Under the pieces are notes generated by a model. The model was not told where the DNA came from. It saw only the letters and a program-made list of their open reading frames with translations, and searched no databases. This document shows, piece by piece, positions 60,520 through 64,000 of a DNA stretch of 64,000 nucleotides. A program made the position numbers and the translations under genes. Numbering within the stretch: the stretch's first letter is position 1; every line of letters starts with the position of its first letter. The stretch is from Pterois miles (taxonomy: Eukaryota; Chordata; Actinopteri; Perciformes; Scorpaenidae). The stretch spans positions 2,120,501-2,184,500 of the forward strand of contig CAMQGK010000565.1 in NCBI GenBank assembly GCA_947000775.1, in the 5' to 3' direction.

Positions 60520-63135
60520 GTATGATATATATCATAATAATGACAGACAATATAATATGCATATAACCATATCAAATGGTCCACCAACACATCATCTTCA
60601 TCAAAACAGTTTTCCAATGTCCAATTATTATTATTTTTTGTCATAAATTTAGATATTTCTGTCCAATGTGTTCAGTGATTGAGTGTAGAAACTCAGATGT
60701 CATTAATTCATTTGTTTAGTTCGAATACATTTGTTTTGCCAGGGTATAAAAATATTAGAGAAGAAAAGCTTCGAAGGTTGATTCGCCTAATGTGTGACAT
60801 TTTTTTGCATTTCATATTTCTGGAATATATTGTGACATTAAGCCATTATTACATCCAAACCCATGAAAGCCCCAGGATGTGTCCAAATCAAATCCTAATC
60901 ATAAAAATAAAATACAAATATCACATTCATTAAAGAAACAGCAGACATATCAGTAGAGGTCGACCGATTAATCGTCCGGCCAATTTTTTAACATTTTTTC
61001 ATCATCAGCATCGGCCGATGCCTGAGCATATCAAGCAGATTAGCAAGCAGGCACATCTGCAGGCAGCCCAGTGGTGTTGCTGTAGAACACGTGACTCCAC
61101 CCCTTGTGTCAATCAAATTGCTGTTTTACCAGCAGACCTCAGTAGATGTCGCCCAGTGGGCTAACCTTTACAAGAGTGCGTGAGAAGAACAACATCCTAA
61201 CTGGCAGAAACCATGCAGATTGGAGAGACAGTTTTGGTATTGTTATTATTAAGCTATTATAGCATCACATGTTACAGCGTCATATATCGGCCATCGAAAT
61301 CTAAATGCCAAGTTTTCTCAGACAAATCGAGAACTTCTAATATGGGACAGTCATGTCTGAAATGTGGGACACTGAAAAGTCTGTCAAAAGGTCTAAAAAT
61401 TACCTTAATTAAGGTAAGAAACACTCAAGGCTAAATTTGCAGTCCCATGTTCAGTAATTTGGTTGCTGTTACAAAACCTAGTGTGGATGTTACGTGGAGA
61501 ATTTAACACCATCAAACAAACAATGAGACTAGAAATAATACTAAATAAAGAATAATGAATGGAGACTATTATCGTTTTTAATCATTTAGGCATATTAGAA
61601 AGACATTAGATATCAATGGTTTTAGAGACTTTTAGTTGTTTGAGGAAGACCTATGCCTACTGGAGCTTAGGTATCATACATTAGGCAGTTTCCCACTTTA
61701 CAGCAACTCACTCTACCAGATTTTCTTTCCTCCTGCAGCCTCCAGGCAGATAGACACAAACACTGTCATGTCACAGTATATACCACACTTCCTGAAATGT
61801 TTAAAGATCTCTGGAAAATTAGATCCAACAGCAATCGCAACTAGCAATAAACACCTGGTAACAAAGCTATTTCTTTGAAAAATATGAACAGCTTTCATAA
61901 TAAAAGTGCTTTTGAATTTTCCACATTGACAACTACGCACCACCAGTTCCAGTGTTATGTTGTAGTGTGTCCCCCTGTCCAATAGTGTTTCCTGTCCCCC
62001 TTTGGTTAGGCTTGCCGGGGAACATAGCGACAGGAAACAGTACCTTACACAACACCTGTACGAATTATCTGTGTTGCTATTTTCGTCAGTGAGGCGGCCA
62101 AAAGAGTTTCGTCCTAAATAGTTCCTGTGTTAACTCCACACATCATAAACCTTGCACCCCAAATGTGATGCTAAGGCTAGCTCTTGTGGCTAGCCCCATT
62201 TCCAGCACCAACATACAGTATAGCCGCTAGCATGAGCAAGTGTATATTAGCTACATTACCGTCTCCATCGTATCTGCTGAGCGACCTCAAGTCAAATATT
62301 GTCCTTTATTTGGTTGTTGAGGTTGTAGTGTTTGTCATAGGCTACTTATTGGGTGTTGAGAAGGTTCCCATCGTTATTCTGAAACACCATTAGTCCGAAA
62401 AATGTCCAGTTGGACTGAAAAAAGATATATATAATATCTAATACTATACTGCCCGTTACACCGAAAACATACAGCCATTGTTCCAATACCCCGAAAATAC
62501 GGTGCAGCAAAAAACAAGCAGCAGCACATGGCTAATTATTATGTAGAGTGACCGCGAACAAAGCATTTCATTGGTTAAACATATACATCCGCAGGCGGAA
62601 ATCCGCCTGAAACCGCGGTCCGTCCGAATATTGATTCCCCCGTGCGAATCTTCCCCAGGGGTGTGCAGCGTTCATAAAGAGCCCCGAAAATATTTTTTCC
62701 TAAATTTCCGTGCGAATATTTCAGAAAAAAAAATCTTGATAGTGGATATCAATAGTATTTTTGTGTCCTACAATGAAATGGTCTGTTTCATGTGGGATTA
62801 CATGATTACATGCAGTATTACAACATAGATATGACAGCCTGCAGCAGATGACAAAATCAAAAAAGAAATAAACATATACAAATAAACAATAAACAAAATC
62901 AAAAACATATACATGACAGATAGCGCAATTGAAATTTCGATTTTCACGGACCCCAGCGCAAACAAGCAAGTAGAAAAATCAACAAAATAAAAGTATGAGT
63001 ATCTAAAAATAAGGCACATGTACAACATACTGTAAATGCTTCCTATAAACACATTATTTCTTATTTTCAAGTATTAAGACCATTCTCTTGACTAGTGTAC
63101 CATATCAATAAAATAACTTGATGTGTTTTGTCTAG
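60520..63135 (+). other. irak4: irak4 intron 2, with repeat fragments
   Basis: A 2.6-kb phase 1 intron. Near 60955-61020 it holds AGTAGAGGTCGACCGATTAA then CAGCATCGGCCGATGCCTGA, an end of the 'GGTCGACCGAT' repeat family related to 17100-18615. Two short frames of 80-90 aa (minus, 61713-61982 and 62798-63070) are chance. No alternative coding exon was recognised. Confidence 0.85.
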
Positions 63136-63306
63136 ATGCAGTGGAAGAGGCCGTCTCAGCGGAGGCGCAGGCCGCCTCTCCAGCTGTAGAAACAAACAGT
63201 GCCCTTCCAACTAGACTACTGGAAGACACAGAGACACAGCCACAACCTGAAAGCTCTGTTCTGCAGCCACAGTGTTTAATGGAGAGGAGTGAACCAGGCC
63301 ATGCAG
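63136..63306 (+). CDS. irak4: irak4 coding exon 3 (linker between death domain and kinase)
   Basis: The exon is 171 nt, and the split codon gives Asp103. It encodes DAVEEAVSAEAQAASPAVET, then TRLLEDTETQPQPESSVLQP and ending MERSEPGHA plus one base. The opening DAV after LLP matches IRAK4. The rest is a low-complexity Glu/Pro/Ala/Gln linker that is expected to diverge quickly. The acceptor is TTTTGTCTAG and the donor GCAG/GTGAAT. The kinase domain exons must lie right of 64000. Confidence 0.9.
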
Positions 63307-64000
63307 GTGAATGAATATTATTTCTTTTATACATGTAGTTCTTTGAGGTAATCTGTACATGAGAGGAGGTTATGAAGTTTATAGCATTAAACAAACTATC
63401 AATGTCAGGTGAAAACCCCAACTTTAGTTTTCATGACCTCATGTGCATGTTTTGAATTTTATTTAAATGTTATATCCCCTTGTGTAAGGAAGATTTGGGT
63501 TGATAAAACATGAACTACTTAATAATGATGATGATAAACATAAAGTTACAAATTGCTTTACATGGTTGAATCAGGATTAAAACATTCCAGGACTGCAAAG
63601 CAAATAAAACCAGACATGTACAAATTACACAAAAAATGAAATAAAATATCCAAAAATAATAAAAGATAAAATAATAACAATAAGAAAACAGATGAGACAT
63701 GTTGGAAATAAAACAATGCATTAGCATTAAGGAAGCAGCATTCAGATGTTTCAAGTAAAAGCAGCATTAAGAAACAGTAAAACTATTCCATTGCAAATAA
63801 AAGTTGTGCATTCAACATCCAAATGTAGCACTTACAAAAATGTTCTTCACAATTATATATTAACAGTGCATCATATTTGATAAACTACCACTGTGTTGTT
63901 TGTGTAAAATCTTAATCTGCAAAGTAACTTCTAACTATAGTTGTCAAATAAATATAAAGAAGTAAAACGTTCAAAAACTCCCTCTGAATTGTACTGAAGT
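63307..64000 (+). other. irak4: irak4 intron 3, with a family E repeat from about 63850
   Basis: AT-rich intron with no exon recognised before the window ends. From about 63850, CTTAATCTGCAAAGTAACTT and AGTTGTCAAATAAATATAAA match the second half of the repeat at 58995-59580. The copy runs off the edge. Confidence 0.7.

Overview
The window looks like teleost fish nuclear DNA. The evidence is AT-rich intergenic and intronic sequence, GT-AG introns, long (CA)n and (GA)n microsatellites, fish-type SINE, LINE, Tc1 and hAT relics, and short exons whose translations match vertebrate proteins. There are no bacterial operons, CRISPR arrays or complete long ORFs. Almost all open frames in the window are chance frames.

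Two genes are identified from translated exons with matching splice phases. On the minus strand are the first three coding exons of an ADAMTS metalloprotease, best called adamts20 (ATG at 16400, then exons at 16310-16400, 15783-16144 and 10327-10495). They encode the signal peptide and propeptide. The catalytic exons must lie left of position 10327 and were not found in this window. On the plus strand are the first three coding exons of irak4 (ATG at 60130; exons 60130-60290, 60374-60519, 63136-63306). They encode the death domain and the start of the linker, and the kinase exons lie beyond the right edge. ADAMTS20 and IRAK4 are close neighbours in mammals (ADAMTS20, PUS7L, IRAK4), so the pairing supports both calls. 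No PUS7L-like exon was recognised in between.

The roughly 44 kb between the genes, and the adamts20 introns, are a mosaic of decayed mobile elements. These include two SINE copies with target-site duplications, a SINE tail nested in a hAT-like element with an 8-bp duplication, several copies of a TTAA-flanked short inverted-repeat element (one inserted into another repeat family, another carrying an insertion), an inverted pair of about 590-640 bp TIR elements, a Tc1 transposase relic, an L1 ORF1 relic and LINE tails. There are also a 205-210 bp tandem repeat, a tandem array of a two-part module, and a microsatellite cluster at 56-58 kb.

A few exon-like islands do not fit these elements. The best is a 128-nt immunoglobulin-like half-domain exon at 29306-29433 (+). 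Others are a codon-biased block behind a strong acceptor at 43598-43681 (+), and a locally duplicated exon-like block on the minus strand at 57736-57785 and 59249-59322. One SINE copy contains a run of G homopolymers that looks like an assembly artefact. I found no convincing undescribed biological system. The unassigned exon-like islands and the nested-element histories are the observations most worth checking.
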